Below the pieces are notes generated by a model. The model saw nothing but the letters and a program-made list of their open reading frames with translations. It made no database searches and was not told where the DNA came from. 64,000 nt of DNA, taken from contig JAULSU010000002.1 in the NCBI GenBank assembly GCA_030512335.1, forward strand, positions 4,030,001 to 4,094,000. Direction: 5' to 3'. The stretch comes from Immersiella caudata (Eukaryota > Ascomycota > Sordariomycetes > Sordariales > Lasiosphaeriaceae). Positions 12,509-25,269 of this stretch are shown one piece after another (the stretch's first letter is position 1; each line of letters opens with the position of its first letter). A program made the translations under genes and the position numbers.

Positions 12509-12904
12509 AATCGCGACTACATCGAAACCATCAAGACTGAAATTTGGAACTGAAGCACTTTCTCCAATCCGCGAGAGCTGCCGCTGCGATGGCCCCGCTA
12601 AAATTTCCCAGCTGTCTCCACACCCAGCCACAGGCGGGACCCCCTTTCGGCGGAGCACGAGCCACCCATGTCTGGGGCGGCATGGAATCGCCGCTGAACT
12701 TTTTGAGGCGAGGTGGCATTTGGTAGGGGTCCCAGCTCCTTTTGTGACAGCTGTTTCTCTTATTCACCACCAACGCGACAGTCAACCGGCCACGTCCCAT
12801 TTCCCACGAACAAACGAGGTCTTCGTTCCACCGCGCCGAATTCCTATCCACGAGACGAATACCCATTCCCACTTCTACACCACATCTACACATCACAAGT
12901 CGCC
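12509..12904. promoter_or_regulatory. Bidirectional promoter between MRF1 and SSS1
   Basis: About 400 bases separate two divergent start codons. The region is GC-rich with pyrimidine tracts and ends in the CACATCTACACATCACAAGT-type leader typical of fungal 5' UTRs. No coding region is apparent. Confidence 0.55.
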
Positions 12905-13233
12905 ATGTCGGACCAGGTCCAAGAAATCCTCGACGTGCCGCGCGAGTTCCTCAGGGATGGCATCCAGTTCATCAACAAGTCGCAGAAACGTAGGCACCCC
13001 TCTCCTGAAGAGTTGGATTGGTGGGAATTGCAGACTAATGTGACTGTAGCCGACCGTAGGGAATTTATCAAGATCTCGCAGGCTGTTGGTGTCGGCTTCC
13101 TGAGTAAGCCCTCATTCCCCGAGTTCTTCCCATCTACGAGAACTAACAATGCGACGCAGTCATGGGTGCCGTCGGTTACGTCGTTAAACTTATCCACATC
13201 CCCCTCAATAACGTCCTCGTCGGCGGCGCATAA
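12905..13233 (+). CDS. SSS1: Sec61 gamma subunit of the ER translocon
   Basis: Three exons (12905-12989, 13050-13103, 13160-13233) give 70 residues, the standard size. The sequence runs from MSDQVQEILDVPREFLRDG through the conserved PDRREFIKISQAVGVGF to a single C-terminal membrane helix containing GAVGYVVKLIHIPLNN. Introns start GTAGGC and GTAAGC and end CTGTAG and ACGCAG. The protein is a tail-anchored clamp helix of the Sec61 protein-conducting channel in the ER membrane. Confidence 0.95.
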
Positions 13234-13828
13234 AGGAGCGGACGGGCGCGGGGGCGACAGGATGGTAGGATAGGGAGGCCTTGCGCAAGTGGTGGGCTAT
13301 TCGATACGTGGTCACACAGATGGCAGACAATTGCTGCGGCAGGCAAGGCTTGGCAGAGCATTCGAGATAAAACCATGGACACGGAGACTCGACGGCTCTG
13401 GGGCGGATGTGGTGGTGGGCGAACGATATCCCAAGCATGTGTGGCATCGGCGCAGGCCTGCTATACGTAATTTATTGCCAGACAGAACGGATTGTTTTTG
13501 TGGGCAAATGTATCAAATTTCTTTGGATCACTGCAGCGCATCGGTATTTGCCGTGTCCATGGGACGTCCGAATCCGCCGTGGAGGCTCTCGTGGATGGCA
13601 TCACATGGAACATCTCGGGCTTTGTGCTGACAGGGTCTGCGGCACATCTTCAGCTGTTCCTCGACACAAGATGTCCACGGACGCTGTTCACTTGACCGTA
13701 AACATAAACGGTCTACGGATCAGGTTATTCTCACCAAGCTTCGGCAGGAGGAAGACATTCTCACTGCTACAGTCTGGCAGTGCGACGTTGATGGATGTCG
13801 AAGTGGTCAACTCACATCATCCAATCAA
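13234..13828. other. Intergenic region between SSS1 and tRNA-Leu
   Basis: 3' UTR and spacer sequence. Short open frames here have no recognisable features. Confidence 0.45.
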
Positions 13829-13939
13829 GGCAACTTGGCCGAGCTGGTTAAGGCGTTAGACTCAAGGACATCTCCTTGCCCTGCAAAGGGGTGCATTCTA
13901 ATCACGAAAGTGGCGTGAGTTCGAATCTCACAGTTGTCA
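13829..13939 (+). tRNA. tRNA-Leu(CAA) with a 29-base intron
   Basis: The acceptor stem GGCAACT pairs with AGTTGTC at 13932-13938 (one G-U), with discriminator A at 13939. The anticodon stem is TTAGA/TCTAA, and the loop reads CT-CAA-G before the intron at about 13867-13895. A long variable arm and a T arm GTGAG-TTCGAAT-CTCAC follow. Mature length would be 82, as expected for a type II leucine tRNA. The intron after position 37 matches fungal tRNA-Leu(CAA). Confidence 0.93.
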
Positions 13940-14595
13940 TTGTATTTTTGCCATTTCCGATGACCTGCTCTTCCACATTTTGCTGAAGTGTTCACCTTCA
14001 CCCGGGATTGTGCTGGAGGATCGACTTGGGCCCAAGCATTCAACCACGCCCGCAGCGCACTCTTATAAGTTGAGGGATTATATTGTGTTTGAAATCCACC
14101 CACTCACTCCCTTGACGTCAACGGTTCTGCGTGATGATGGGACCGGGTTGTACCATCCCACATTCAACAACGCCATTTTTCGGCATCCCAAATCTCGGTC
14201 CAAAATCAAAAACTGCAAATCCCCCTCACCCTTTCCACCCCTGCTCACTACATAGTAACAGTCCTCCTTCATCAGCGCTGCTTGCATACCTACTATGACC
14301 AATGGGCACGGCCTGCGTCTCCACTCCCTGTCGGCGAGGGCCTGCATCTCGTTCGGGAGGCGGTCTAGTGGACCGGACACCAGTAAAAAAAAACGCCCCT
14401 ATGACGCCGTGACCTATCGTGCCTGCCCTTGAGCGTTGGGGAAACTTTCGGGCTCGGTTCGTTCTTCTCCCGAGTAGATCAACGCTGCGCTTTCCCCTTC
14501 AGCGTTCGTTGATCTTGGACGTGAGCACGAGATCCAATTGTTTTCCTTTCCGCCAGGGCAGCTACTTCTTTCTTTTTATTTTTGTCGAGTTCAGG
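13940..14595. other. Promoter region of the methyltransferase gene
   Basis: No independent gene was recognised. Pyrimidine-rich sequence near 14440-14590 precedes the start codon and is probably 5' leader. Confidence 0.45.
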
Positions 14596-15777
14596 ATGGC
14601 TGCGACTGCTGCCTCGACTCCCGCGGTGGCGGGGGACGAGGTCACGGAGCTCAGCAAGCAGTATGAGACGCCGATGGGGCTGGCTCATACAACAATGCAG
14701 GCGTTGAAGGACAGGATTAAGCTTCACTATGATTTGGCGAGTGATTACTATCTCAATCTTTGGTATGTTTTGTGTCTCTTGCTTTTTTGTCCTTCCAGGT
14801 TGTTTGTGTGCGTGTTTGCGTTGCTGACGCCCAGAGAAAAAAGGGGAGAGCACATCCACCACGGGTATTGGGCAACCGACGAGGCCAAGGCCAATGACTC
14901 GAAGGAGGTGGCGCAGATCAACTTGATCCGTCTGCTCTTAGACATCTCCGGTGTTTCTGATGGCAGCACCGTTCTTGACGTCGGCTGCGGTGTCGGCGGG
15001 ACGTCGCGGTACCTTGCCGCGCAGCTTGGGTGCACCGTCACCGGCATCACCATCTCGGGGAAGCAAGTCCAGATAGCAACACGGCTTACCAAGGGAGAGG
15101 CCGCCAAGGAAGCGGAAGCTGACGCGGATGGGTTCATCGCTCTGGGAAAGGGAAAGGTGAGATTTATCGAGCTGGATGCTGAGCAGATGGGCGAGCACTT
15201 TGCCAAGGACGAGGGAGCTTTCGATGCGGTGTGGATTAGCGAGGCTCTCAGTCACTTTCCAAACAAGGCACTATTCTTCCGGAATGCCCATAAGGTTCTG
15301 AAGAAGGGTGGGAAGTTGGTGTTGGCGGATTGGTTCAAAGCTGAGGGCCTGGGGCAGAAGGAATTTGATGACGATATCAAGCTAATTGAGGGTGAGCTCT
15401 GGTTATGGTTGGGAAATGGAGAGACTGAGAGAGTTACTGACAGTGAGCAGATGGTATGCTGTTGCCGCCGCTCTGCATTCAGCAGGGGTATGTCCAGTTT
15501 GCCAAAGATGCAGGATTGGAAGTCTCTGGTGGTCCGAAGGATATCAGCAAGGACGTGAGCAAAACATGGTATGTTGGACGAGATTCTTCGTCTTGGAAAA
15601 GGGTGAGCTGACAAGCCTAGGGACATTTCATGGTCGCTCGTGCAAAACCCAGCTTTGTGGGGTTTTGCCTTCACTCAGGGTAGAGACGGCATTGCCTTCT
15701 TGCAGTCCTTCCGGGCCATGAGAAGGGGGTATTCGAACGGCAGTTTCCGGTACGCTGTCATGGCGTTTGTCAAATAG
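14596..15777 (+). CDS. SAM-dependent methyltransferase, gamma-tocopherol-methyltransferase-like
   Basis: Four exons (14596-14762, 14844-15391, 15451-15568, 15621-15777) join in frame to 329 residues. The class I SAM-binding motif VLDVGCGVGGTSRYLA is near residues 98-113. A post-I segment (TVTGITISGKQV) and acidic motif II region (FDAVWISEALSHF) follow. HIHHGYW near residues 58-64 is characteristic of the tocopherol/sterol-type C-methyltransferase group. The C-terminal exon carries DISWSLVQNPALWGF and FLQSFRAMRRGY, typical of fungal members. The substrate is unknown. Fungi do not make tocopherol, so the name reflects similarity only. The first intron ends in a run of A before AG, and the TG|G split restores the conserved W. 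Confidence 0.88.
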
Positions 15778-16152
15778 GTTTCAGGGTTTTCTCGCCGGAG
15801 TTGGAAGTTCTCTGCCGGGGGTCGGATAGATCTTCAATTTTGAGCTGATTTGAAGTGATGCTTCTAGTGTCAACTCTTGTCCAACCTGGCAAGTGAGTTA
15901 TGTTTAACCATCTTCAAGACGCTAATCTCCCCTCCAGCCAGAGGTTCACACGTTCACCATCATAATAGAACGAATACTATTCGAACTGCCGTGATGGCGT
16001 CATATTGTGTCAACAGCTAGCCAAGGAATGACTTTACCACCTTGCCCAAAAATACATTACCCTATCTCAAACACATACCTTGAACGCCACCCATGCATGA
16101 CCTTGTATGCTCCCCTTGATCCCAACTCCAAAGCCATCAGAATCCTAGCTCT
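15778..16152. other. Convergent intergenic region
   Basis: 3' flanks of the methyltransferase and the small secreted protein gene. No feature recognised. Confidence 0.45.
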
Positions 16153-16662
16153 CTAACACCCAGCAGTAATCGCTACGCCCGCACCATTCCCATTCGCAAA
16201 GCTAACACTTCCCGCGCCCTCCGTCGCCAGCTCCAACTCAAACTGCATATTCGGCCGGCACCCAAAAGAGTTGATAAACGTCTTCTTCGGTCCCCAAGTC
16301 TCACTGCTGAACGTGACCGTTCCCACGATGGCTCCCGCAACAGGCCCGTTGACGTCGATGACGTTTACCTGGGCATTACCGCTTGAGGAGATGGGGAAGT
16401 TCGCCGGGAACGTGGCGATGAGGGTGCAAGGGCCGGAGGAGCCTGGGGGGATGTTCTGCTGGTTGTTAGTTTTGGGTTGAAAGGCGGGAAGAAGGGGACA
16501 TACGAAGGAGAGGAGTTGGCTTGTTGAAGGGGAGCCGACGGCTTTGGAGAGGGAAATTTGGGAGGTGCCAAGAGGGAAGATAGGTGTGCAGTCGCGCTTA
16601 GTGGAGGGGGCGGCGAGGGTGAGGGCCGGGAGTGTGGCAAGGAAGAGGGTGGTGAGCTGCAT
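16153..16662 (-). CDS. Small secreted protein, But2-like C-terminal region
   Basis: Exons 16662-16504 and 16455-16153 give 153 residues. The 48-base intron has GTATGT, an ACTAAC branch site and CAGCAG. Because it is a multiple of three and open, retention would add 16 in-frame residues. The signal peptide MQLTTLFLATLPALTLA is followed by a KR site near residue 23 that fits Kex2 cleavage. The body is rich in beta-prone Val, Thr and Ser with four cysteines. The pattern around GPCTLIATFP and FGCRPNMQFELE resembles the But2/ubiquitin-3-binding C-terminal domain seen in many secreted fungal proteins; this is my reading without a search. Role unknown. Confidence 0.75.
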   Translation of the reverse strand: MQLTTLFLATLPALTLAAPSTKRDCTPIFPLGTSQISLSKAVGSPSTSQLLSFVCPLLPAFQPKTNNQQNIPPGSSGPCTLIATFPANFPISSSGNAQVNVIDVNGPVAGAIVGTVTFSSETWGPKKTFINSFGCRPNMQFELELATEGAGSVSFANGNGAGVAITAGC

Positions 16663-18482
16663 TTTGGGGGTTTAGGGGGACGAGTCTGAAGACTGGGCTC
16701 GGCGTGTTGGGTTTTGGTTTGGCGTTGGGCGAGGATGGGTGTGAGTTGTTGGATGGCGATGAGATTTGAGAGTGGGCATCAACGGCCGATTTTATATACT
16801 CGAACGTGTGGTGTGTGGTTCTTATTCATCATATCACAGTTGCAACCTACGAAGGAGTATTACACTATAGATTCAGAATGCGAACAGCTGAACTTCCAAG
16901 CGAACGAGGCGAAGCATCAACTCCTCTCCGGCCCGATATTGAGGCATGTTACCAACGTGTGATCGGTTCTCGGCGAAGGAGGGTCGGATACGGATGTGCG
17001 GCCGGCGTAGCTACGCATCCCAACTGCCGGCAGGTACACCATCTCACCGAAGGAGGTGAGCAGAGGTTGAGGCTGTGGAGGTGGCTGGCTGGCCAGCTGC
17101 TGGTGATAATGACAAGCATTTCCCGAGGTTGCACAACATCACCTCAATCACAACAGAGGCAAAGTGCTCAAGCAGGACAGCTGCGCGCAATCTGTAGGGC
17201 TGAGCTGAGCTCTCAAGCTGCCCAGGATCAGGATCAGATCAACGTCAGCGGTTCATCGAACCCCGATTCTTCTTTTTTCCGATTCGTGCGCTGAGCAAGC
17301 GCGCATCTGCGAAAGCAGCGCCTCCTCCAACTCGGCGATGCGCCTCAGTTTCTTTTGCGTAAAAAAAGCGAGAAAGTAAGAAGCTCAGTAGCCCCAGTAT
17401 CGTCAGCTGCTGGTTTCGAGATGGCGATGATGGCTGCTAAGAATAGGATGGCGTTGGAATGTGGAACCACATCGCCGGGATCGGCGGGAAGGCGAGTGGA
17501 TCGCTAGGTGGGCAGTGTGACCCGCGCAGCGGCTCGTGATGGGAACCAACGAGCATGAGGGTCTCAGTAATGCAAATGCAAGACACTCTGCATACTTTTG
17601 AGATCGTATTCTTATTTTCTTGGTTTTGTGGATATTTTCGCTGAGAGTCGGGTTTAAACTGAGATGTAACCCTAGGGACATGTGAAGCAACTTTAGCTGA
17701 GGGTACATAGCAATAGAAGCAACTTCGCCGCAAACAATAAACTCAAGGCCCACCTCAGACGCCCCATCGACGATGGAACCACTATATGAGCAGAGCCACC
17801 GTAGCATTCACCTCTCTGGCTAAACATCTCAGGAGCTGAAGGAGTCGTGTTCAGCTATGGCTGAAGAACGAGGGTTCGGGTAATATTTCCTTCCGATCAG
17901 GTATGATTAGATTGTTGAGCCAACGATGCCAGTAACAACGGGGCCCAGCCTCGCAGGTTTCTGAGGCTCTTCAAAAATGCACACAACCTCCAGCTACCTG
18001 TCAACGTCATCGATAAGCTGGTGACTCGTCGAACAGAGCATGTACTCAGCTTCTGCAATAGAGGTCAGGTTCGTGCATTTTTTTCGCCCAGCATGTCTGG
18101 GATGGGAATTGAGTCGCCTGGCATTTGTACGAGCCACATAGAAGGCTCGACAGAATGACAAAGGTGTCGATGACAATTCAGAAGTCCAAACTCACCTCCC
18201 GCCACCTCGAGAAAATTGCAAGACGCTTTGCATGTCATCATACATAGTATTTACATATATACATCATCGCGTCATTATCATTAAGCCGATGCGATGACAG
18301 GCCAACCCCGCTCCGATTCCAACCCATGTACCAACCCCCGATCCAAGTGTCCCATATCCCAACCATGATTCCCGCCATCCACATCAAACCCGCTATACAT
18401 GTTGGTATGCATCTCCGAAATATGCAACATTTGTAACCAACATTGAACTTCATCACATCTCTTTGGCAACCGGCGGCGAGCA
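16663..18482. other. Long intergenic region without a supported gene
   Basis: About 1.8 kb. Several short frames occur, but none has domains, good codon use or consistent splice sites. The left 150 bases are the promoter of the small secreted protein. Confidence 0.45.
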
Positions 18483-20501
18483 TCACACAAGCGAGCCCTG
18501 CGCGGCCTTGTCCGCACCCGCCACGACTGGCGCCGCAGGGAACTCAGACTGAGGGTACAGGCTCCGCTCCCACTCCTTCATCAAGTCCGAAGTGGCCTTC
18601 TTAAGGTTGCTCGGCGCGAGACGGTTCAGCATCGGAGGCAGGAGCTCCTCTAGCTTGTGCGCACTCGGTGACGAGTTATGCCCCCCAGAGAGCCGGGATT
18701 TGGATGACTTGGATTTGCTGGGGAGTATGTCAGTGAAAATCATCGCTTGAGAAGTGTGAACATCTTACAGAGGCGTGTCATTCTCATCGCGCTTCTCGGG
18801 GATTGAGGGAATGATGTCGCCATTCACTGTTGTGCCACTCCAACGGGGCGAGCTAGCACTCGGGGTGTCCCAGTTTGACCAGTCGTTGTCGTCGTACGAA
18901 TCAACGGTGAGTGGTGTCCATGAGAATCGCTTTGTTGACTTGGCGCCCTCCGTGTTCGACCTGGTGAGGGTTCGTCTTTGTGTTGTGGGCTCAGCCTCTG
19001 CATCATCCTTTGCCTCTTCCTCACCCCTGGTCTTTGACGCAGGCGTCGGTGTGTCTTCAAAAGCTGCTGCAGCGCGCGGGCGCGGGTTTGTCCCCGACGC
19101 ACGTATTGTGTCCTGGCCCCCGTCTTGACTCAGTGGGCTGCTGGTGATGACACCAAGAGTCGACCTCAATGCGCCATCATTCCCCCTTAGGTACGTTCCC
19201 TGCCCTGTGATGGGCTCTTCGCCCACGGTTGCCTGCCTAAGGTCTTCCATGAATGTCCATAGCCCATGCCTCAAATCTTGAGCAATTTGCTTGACACCTG
19301 TTGGCTGAACTGTCGATCGGGGCGCCCAGGACGCTCGCTTTGACATTTGCGACGGGGTGATGGGGGCGTAGCGGTTCACGTATGGGGAATCGTGCTCCTC
19401 GAATCTTGGTCTGATGCTTTCCGGACCATCTTCGTGAACAGAGAAACCGTCATTGTCCTTCGTAGGCGACAATAACGAAAGAGTCCTTGTGTGTCCTCCA
19501 CGAAAGACTCTTCTGCGCCCCCTTTCCGGCGTATTCTGCTGGCTTAAATGGCTGAGCAGGGCTTTCCTCCTGTCCAGCTCCGCACTTCGACGTGTGGTAG
19601 GATCTTCTTGAACATCTACACTCGCGCTGACTGGACGCAGCGGCTCGATATTCCGCCTCTCTGCTCTTTTCTTGTACGCTTCATGCGTCGCCCATTGCTT
19701 TTTGAGTCTCGCCAAGTCAGACTCTGCACGGTTGAGCTCCTCGCGCAGCTCGAGCACTCGCCGTTCTTGAGCGGCTATTGCGGTGATGAACTCGCCAGAG
19801 TCTGCGGGCGTGAGCGCGGAGGGCGATTCGAGGGGCGTTGGGGGGAATGAGGGCGCTGTGGATGACACTGGCGTGGGACGGGACGGATAGGCTGTCGGTG
19901 GTGCAATGGGAAGGGTCAAGGAGAGCCGATTGGCCCGCGACGCTGACGAAGCGGACCGGGTTGACCGGCACGAGGGCGACGGGGACGGGGGGACGAAATC
20001 CTCGGCAACGGAACTGGTGACGGAACGAGGTCCTGCCCCGTCGTCGCGACCAACATGGGACACCGGGGAGGCAAGGGGGCCTAGCATAGCGTCTTCCATG
20101 CTGTTGTGCAGAGGAATTTCCTGCTCCATGCACAGCTTCTCCTGCGAAGGGCGTCGAACTGCTTCGACCCGCTTGAGCGCAAGCTTGGGCGGAGCAAAGG
20201 TAAGGGATGTTTTGCGCAAGAAATCGGGGAAGTAGGCGGCGCACGAGGTCCTCCGTCGACGGTAAGGACTGGCGGGAGAAGCGCAGTTGTTGCGGCGGTG
20301 GCGTCTCCAAGAAGGCGGTGACGGAGAGATGGAGCTGGTCGTTCTTCTGGCGACGACGGCGGCCTTGTGGACGCTCAGCGGATGGCTGTCGCGGAGGAAA
20401 AGAGTGTTTGCGGATGCCGACACACAACAGTTCTGCAAAAGTCGGACGGAGGTCATGGGGAACGAGTGAAGGTTCAAAAGACGACGAGGGTGTGTGGGCA
20501 C
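18483..20501 (-). CDS. DUF4048-like hypothetical protein with coiled coil
   Basis: Two exons, 20501-18769 and 18717-18483, join in frame (GTAAGA..CCCCAG, 51 bases) to as many as 655 residues. The N-terminal end is uncertain: the first 120 residues are basic and Pro/Ser-rich, and translation may begin at a later Met such as the one starting MEQEIPLHNSMEDAM. A serine-rich linker follows, then a charged helix (EFITAIAAQERRVLELREEL) likely to form a coiled coil, then a conserved stretch around PVNRYAPITPSQ and a helix RHGLWTFMEDLRQATVGEE typical of the fungal DUF4048 family. The C-terminus is LLPPMLNRLAPSNLKKATSD. Function is unknown; low-complexity content suggests a disordered scaffold. Confidence 0.75.
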
Positions 20502-21839
20502 CTCATCTCGTCCTTCTCATGCAATCGTGGGTTCTGATTGGCGAGACTGCCCAGACCGCTTGGTAGGCAATAACAGGGTGCTCGCTGTGGCCCTCGCTGC
20601 AGCAACCAGGCCCTTGCAGCAGCGCAGTTCAGCAGGCCAATTCGTGCGCTGCGGTTCGGAATCGTGGCCTCGCAAGTGATGCGCCCCTGGTGCAAGAACT
20701 GGCTCGATATCTGGATGGTGGAGGTACTGTTGTGGTCTCCAATGCTCGAGGGGACGCGTATGCTCAAATATGACCGAATGCACGAACAACCTACGCGACA
20801 GCAGCTGACTGGCAGTTGGCAAGAGGCGAGAAACGGAGCGTTAGGCGGAAAGGAGCGTCGTATCCAGCGGGCCGATCGATGGAAAGATGTGGGAGGGACG
20901 GAAAGTGGTTTGGATGGAAGAGGAAGCAGAGAAGAAGGTCTAGAAATTCTCCCAACGCTCAAGTAAAAGTCCGGAAGCCCGCCGCGTTCGGAACGCCTGG
21001 AGTGGGATATAAGTATAGATGTCTGATGACTCTCATTTCGATTGCGACGGATCCATGCATCCATTGTTTTCCGCACTGCGTTTGTACGGCCGCCACGGAA
21101 ACCGCGCTGGGGCCATCCGCGATGGGACGAGGCGATGGAGAACTCCAGCTGACAAGGTGTCATGAGAGGTGCGAATTCGACGCGTGATCCACAAAAGCAA
21201 GCACCGCGTCCCGTTTTAGCTCATCGCTCAGGGGGTACCCCGAGTTTCAACAGCGGTGAGCCATTGGTGAGGGGGAGGCAGTAGTCTAGATCCGTTCAAG
21301 CACTGGGGCTCCATCTCGTCGCCCGGTCGATGACATGCAGAACAGAGGGTCTCTTGCACTGAGTGGTCTCTCGAGAATCTTGGAAAAAGCTGACAACTGC
21401 CTGGAGGGTTTGGTATGGCATTGCATCGCATCCATCACATTTCAGACCGTCATGGTGGTGTTGAGCTTCAGGTGCAGAGAACTGAATGCTGGCCAAACGA
21501 AACAACGCCAAGGCGGAGCTGGGATCCCTGCAGATCTCGAAAACCCCAGATTCTGGGACCCGGGAACCAGCAAGAATGGCACACGTGACTTCGCGTATGG
21601 GTCGCGCTTTGATCCGAAAAAAGCTTCGGTGCGGTCTAGGGCAGGGCGGGAAGAGCGAAGGGACCAGGCGTCGCTCGCTTTCTCCAGTTGCAATGACGTG
21701 CAGGCCCTCCACGGGGTGAAACAGACAGGGAATCTCACATTCTCGTGCCCCGCGATTGCAAAGTTGCACCGTCCTTTGGTTTCTCTCTTTGACGGCCAGC
21801 AGCAACACACTTCTTGCTCTGCGACAGTCTTCGCCAACG
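20502..21839. other. Divergent promoter region, DUF4048-like gene and CRB2-like gene
   Basis: About 1.3 kb with GC-rich leader-like sequence on both sides. Long overlapping frames occur on both strands but have no recognisable domain. Confidence 0.45.
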
Positions 21840-24800
21840 ATGATGGCACCGCCTTCGGGAAGCGTGCGCCAGCCCGAGAAAAGGGCTCTGGAAGGCACCG
21901 CCGAATCTCAAGACAGCCAGCAGGTTCTTGAGGCATACATGAAGTATGTTGGCATCGGACTTGTGAGTGTGGCGGATCGCCGAGACCCCTGTTCGCAGGT
22001 CAATTGGGTCGCAGCGTTTGCTAACCACTTGAGGCACTGTGTTGAACCAGATGAGCAGCTCACCGCCACCCGGAGAATCAATTGCGCTGCCTGTCCCAAA
22101 GCAAATCGCATCTATCAAGAAGACGACAAACCATCAGAGTAAGCTGTAAACCACCTCGTGGCTTATCAGCGGCATCTTACCGATTGGATAGCGAACCTGG
22201 CTGCTAGCGGCACCTCACTAAATCTGCCCTCTTCGGTAAGCTTTTTTTTCAGCGACAGCAACTGCCTGCGCGACCGCCTACTGCGCTGTGCTGCACACGA
22301 CCCCTGCTGGAACGGCTTCATGGATTGCACTGACCGTTTTTAAGGCGCGGGGAACGCGTGATGTCGATGGCTTTGATGACACGCGTCACGGCTTGATTTC
22401 TCCAGTTTCTGACGCGCGCGACACGACGTCTCTTGAGACACTGCAGAAGCCGTCGCGAGGACGCGATGCTGCAAACCGAGCTAGAGCAGCAGATGCAAGG
22501 GTAGCCGAACCGTCTGCACGTCCCGGCGAGGGCCTCGGTCCATCGAAGAAAAACCCCAGAAAGATGGACAGGTCACAATCCCCCACACAGTCTAACGGCG
22601 ACCGCAGCAGTTACGGGCGCTACAACCAGTCCCTCCGGCGGTCTTCTCCGATTCCAAGGCTGCTAGAGGACGAGAAAAACGATCACGCCCAAGCCTCGCA
22701 GGGCGGCACTCGTGAGGAGAAAACCTTGTGCGAGGACGAGACTGGTGCTGTCCGTTTCGACTTTGATGCCGACGGGACGGTTAAGACGACGTCCTCTATT
22801 TTGGAGCAATCCAGTGTTGTAGACTCCGGGAGTCAAGCCCGTCCACAGAACATGGCGACAAATAACCCCTTCGCTCCGCAGACTCTTCAATTCCCGGAAA
22901 CCCCAGCCCACCCAGCAAAGAATCCCTTTCGCCATGGTCGATCACAGGTGCTTCCAACGTCTCAGCTATTCTATGCCACGCAGTTCTCATCGGCAGTCAA
23001 GCTGGCGAGCCCAACATCTTCCCGGCCCTCTCCCGATAATTTCCCCCAGCAGAATTCTATATCACCAAATCCTCTAGCGCTGGTATCCTCCCCAACTAAG
23101 GCTCGTGGCTTGCGATCTACGCCTCCTTACGCCCCCACGTCTAGCCCGCAGGTGCTACCAGGGACAACCTCAACCGGACCTAATGAGCCAAGCAGCCCGC
23201 TTGATGTGGTGTCAAGTAACGGGCCGGTGATTCCAGACTCCCAAAGCCCAAAGGTTCACAGGATGAGATCTGTGCCGCAGCCGATGGCCACATATGAACC
23301 GATGGGTAAATCTCAGGAGAGAAGGTCTGCTTCATTAGTTCAGCCAACCTTGGCACGTCATGTAGAGGATGAGGAGGACGATGATGGAGACTCTCTCTCG
23401 AGAAGGAGGAAAGTCAAGTCTCGAAAGGAGGCTGCACTCAGCAAACTGACTAAGATAAGTCTCCCGCGGAATACGAAACATGATGACGTTGAGGTGCCCT
23501 CAACAACGAAGGGGAAACAAAAAGCACAAGCGAAAGCCTATCTGGCCCAGTGCCATGGGTCGCAGGAGACCGAGTCGGAAGAGGAGGACGAGATTGCTGA
23601 TTCGCAGAAACCCCCGAAGACTGCCCAGCCTGCAGTTGCTCCTGATGAAAAATCGACACGGTCAGATGTGGATGACCATCTCGCCGCTGAGCCAGACTCT
23701 ATACCAGACACGGCTCCGTGCTTGCTGGTGGCATCGGGGAGCCCGCTGCTCGTCGCGACGCAGTTGGTGGCCGTAGACGACCGAGCCGATGCGATCCCGG
23801 AGACAAGTCCCCCACCAATAAGACAAGAGATCCGGGAGGAGCCTCGGCCTTCTTCATCTAACCTACCACTAGCACTAGTGCAGACTCAGGCTAAGGAAGC
23901 GCAACCAGATGTCAAGAAAAGACAGGAGAAGTTGGAAAAAACGCCAACCTTGCAGTCCTCACCCCCAGCGCTCAGCACGCGATCCAGGCGGGCACAGGCG
24001 TCTGTCAGCTCGACGTCAAGCTTGAGCAATTTGCCGTCGACTCCGTCGATATCATCTAGCGCCACCCCGGCAAGTCGCCTTTCCAGCAATGTGAAGAACG
24101 TGGCTGCTAGCAGCTCGGTTACAGCAGATTCGTCACCAGCACCAGCGAAGGCGAAGCGGCGGGGAGCGGCGGGAAGGTTGGCCAAGCTTAATACTGGTTC
24201 GAAAGACAGCCTGAAGGTTCCCGCCCGCAGAGGAAGGCGACTTTCCAGCTCAGCCGACGAGCTCTCTAGATCGGCCACAACAACGCCTACCTTTGAGCCC
24301 AGTATCCGCCACTCTCGGCTTTCCTTGTCCAAATCCGGTAGGATATCGAGCAGGGCGCCGTCTATCCAACGAGGACCCAAGATTTTTGAGGGGATGGCTT
24401 TCGCCATCTCGTTTCAGTCCAAAAGAACGGGTGAAACCAACGACCAATACAACAACCGCGTCGAGTTTGCAACGACGATTGAGAAGAGAATTAAGCAGGC
24501 CGGGGGCAGGATTCTTGAGGCGGGCTTCGATGAGCTATTCGACGTCACGCCGGTAAAGACAGCAACAGGAAGTCCATCAAGCTTGGCGCAGGGCGAAGCA
24601 GAACTACACCTTACTGAGGCGGGCCGCTCCACTGGGTTCACAGCACTGATTGCGGACGGACACTCTCGCAAAGTCAAGTATATGCAGGCTCTTGCACTGG
24701 GCTTGCCTTGTCTTGCGGGTCGTTGGGTCACATCTTGTCTGGAGCGTGGTGAAATTGTGGACTGGATGCCATACCTCTTGTGCGCAGGACAGTCGACGTT

Positions 24801-25269
24801 TCTGGGTGATGCTATTCGATCGAGGATCTTGACCTCGTACGACGCGTCTACTGCGAAACTGGAGGGTGTCATCGATCGGAGAAAAAAGCTCCTGTCAGGA
24901 AGTAGGATCTTGTTGGTAATGAAGAAGGCACTCGAAGGGAAGAAGATGGCGTATGTCTTTCTGGCGAGGATACTGGGCGCCTCGGTATCGCGTGTCTATA
25001 GCATGGAAGAGGCGAGGGTGGAGGTCAAGGCGGAGGAAGATGCAGGAACGCCTTTCAACTGGGTGTATGTGGATGGGAAGGATGATGCCGGGGATTTGTT
25101 TGCTACGCCTGCCACGGGGGGCGGAAAGAAGCGCAAGAGGGCGAGCGCCGTCGCGTCGACGGCCTCGACGGAGCCGCCTCTGAAGAAAATACGGACGCTC
25201 AGTGATGAGTTGGTGATACAGAGTCTTATTTTGGGAAGACTTATCGAAGAGGGCGAGATGGAGGAATGA
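21840..25269 (+). CDS. CRB2: Crb2/Rad9/53BP1-type DNA damage checkpoint adaptor with tandem BRCT domains
   Basis: Three exons (21840-21943, 22059-22138, 22253-25269) join in frame to 1,066 residues. Exon 1 ends in SQDSQQVLEAYM; exon 2 continues NSPPPGESIALPVPKQ. The long middle is disordered, with many SQ/TQ and SP/TP sites (for example SQSPTQ, PETPAHP) expected to be ATM/ATR-like and Cdk targets. A Tudor-like fold may lie in the linker but I cannot see it reliably. The C-terminus holds two BRCT repeats at roughly 767-890 and 915-1010, with GMAFAISFQ, LPCLAGRWVTSCLERGEIVDW and the second repeat starting LLSGSRILLVMKK. Family members bind modified histones at breaks and activate the effector checkpoint kinase. 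The gene is convergent with nothing: the transposon block begins 650 bases downstream. Confidence 0.88.
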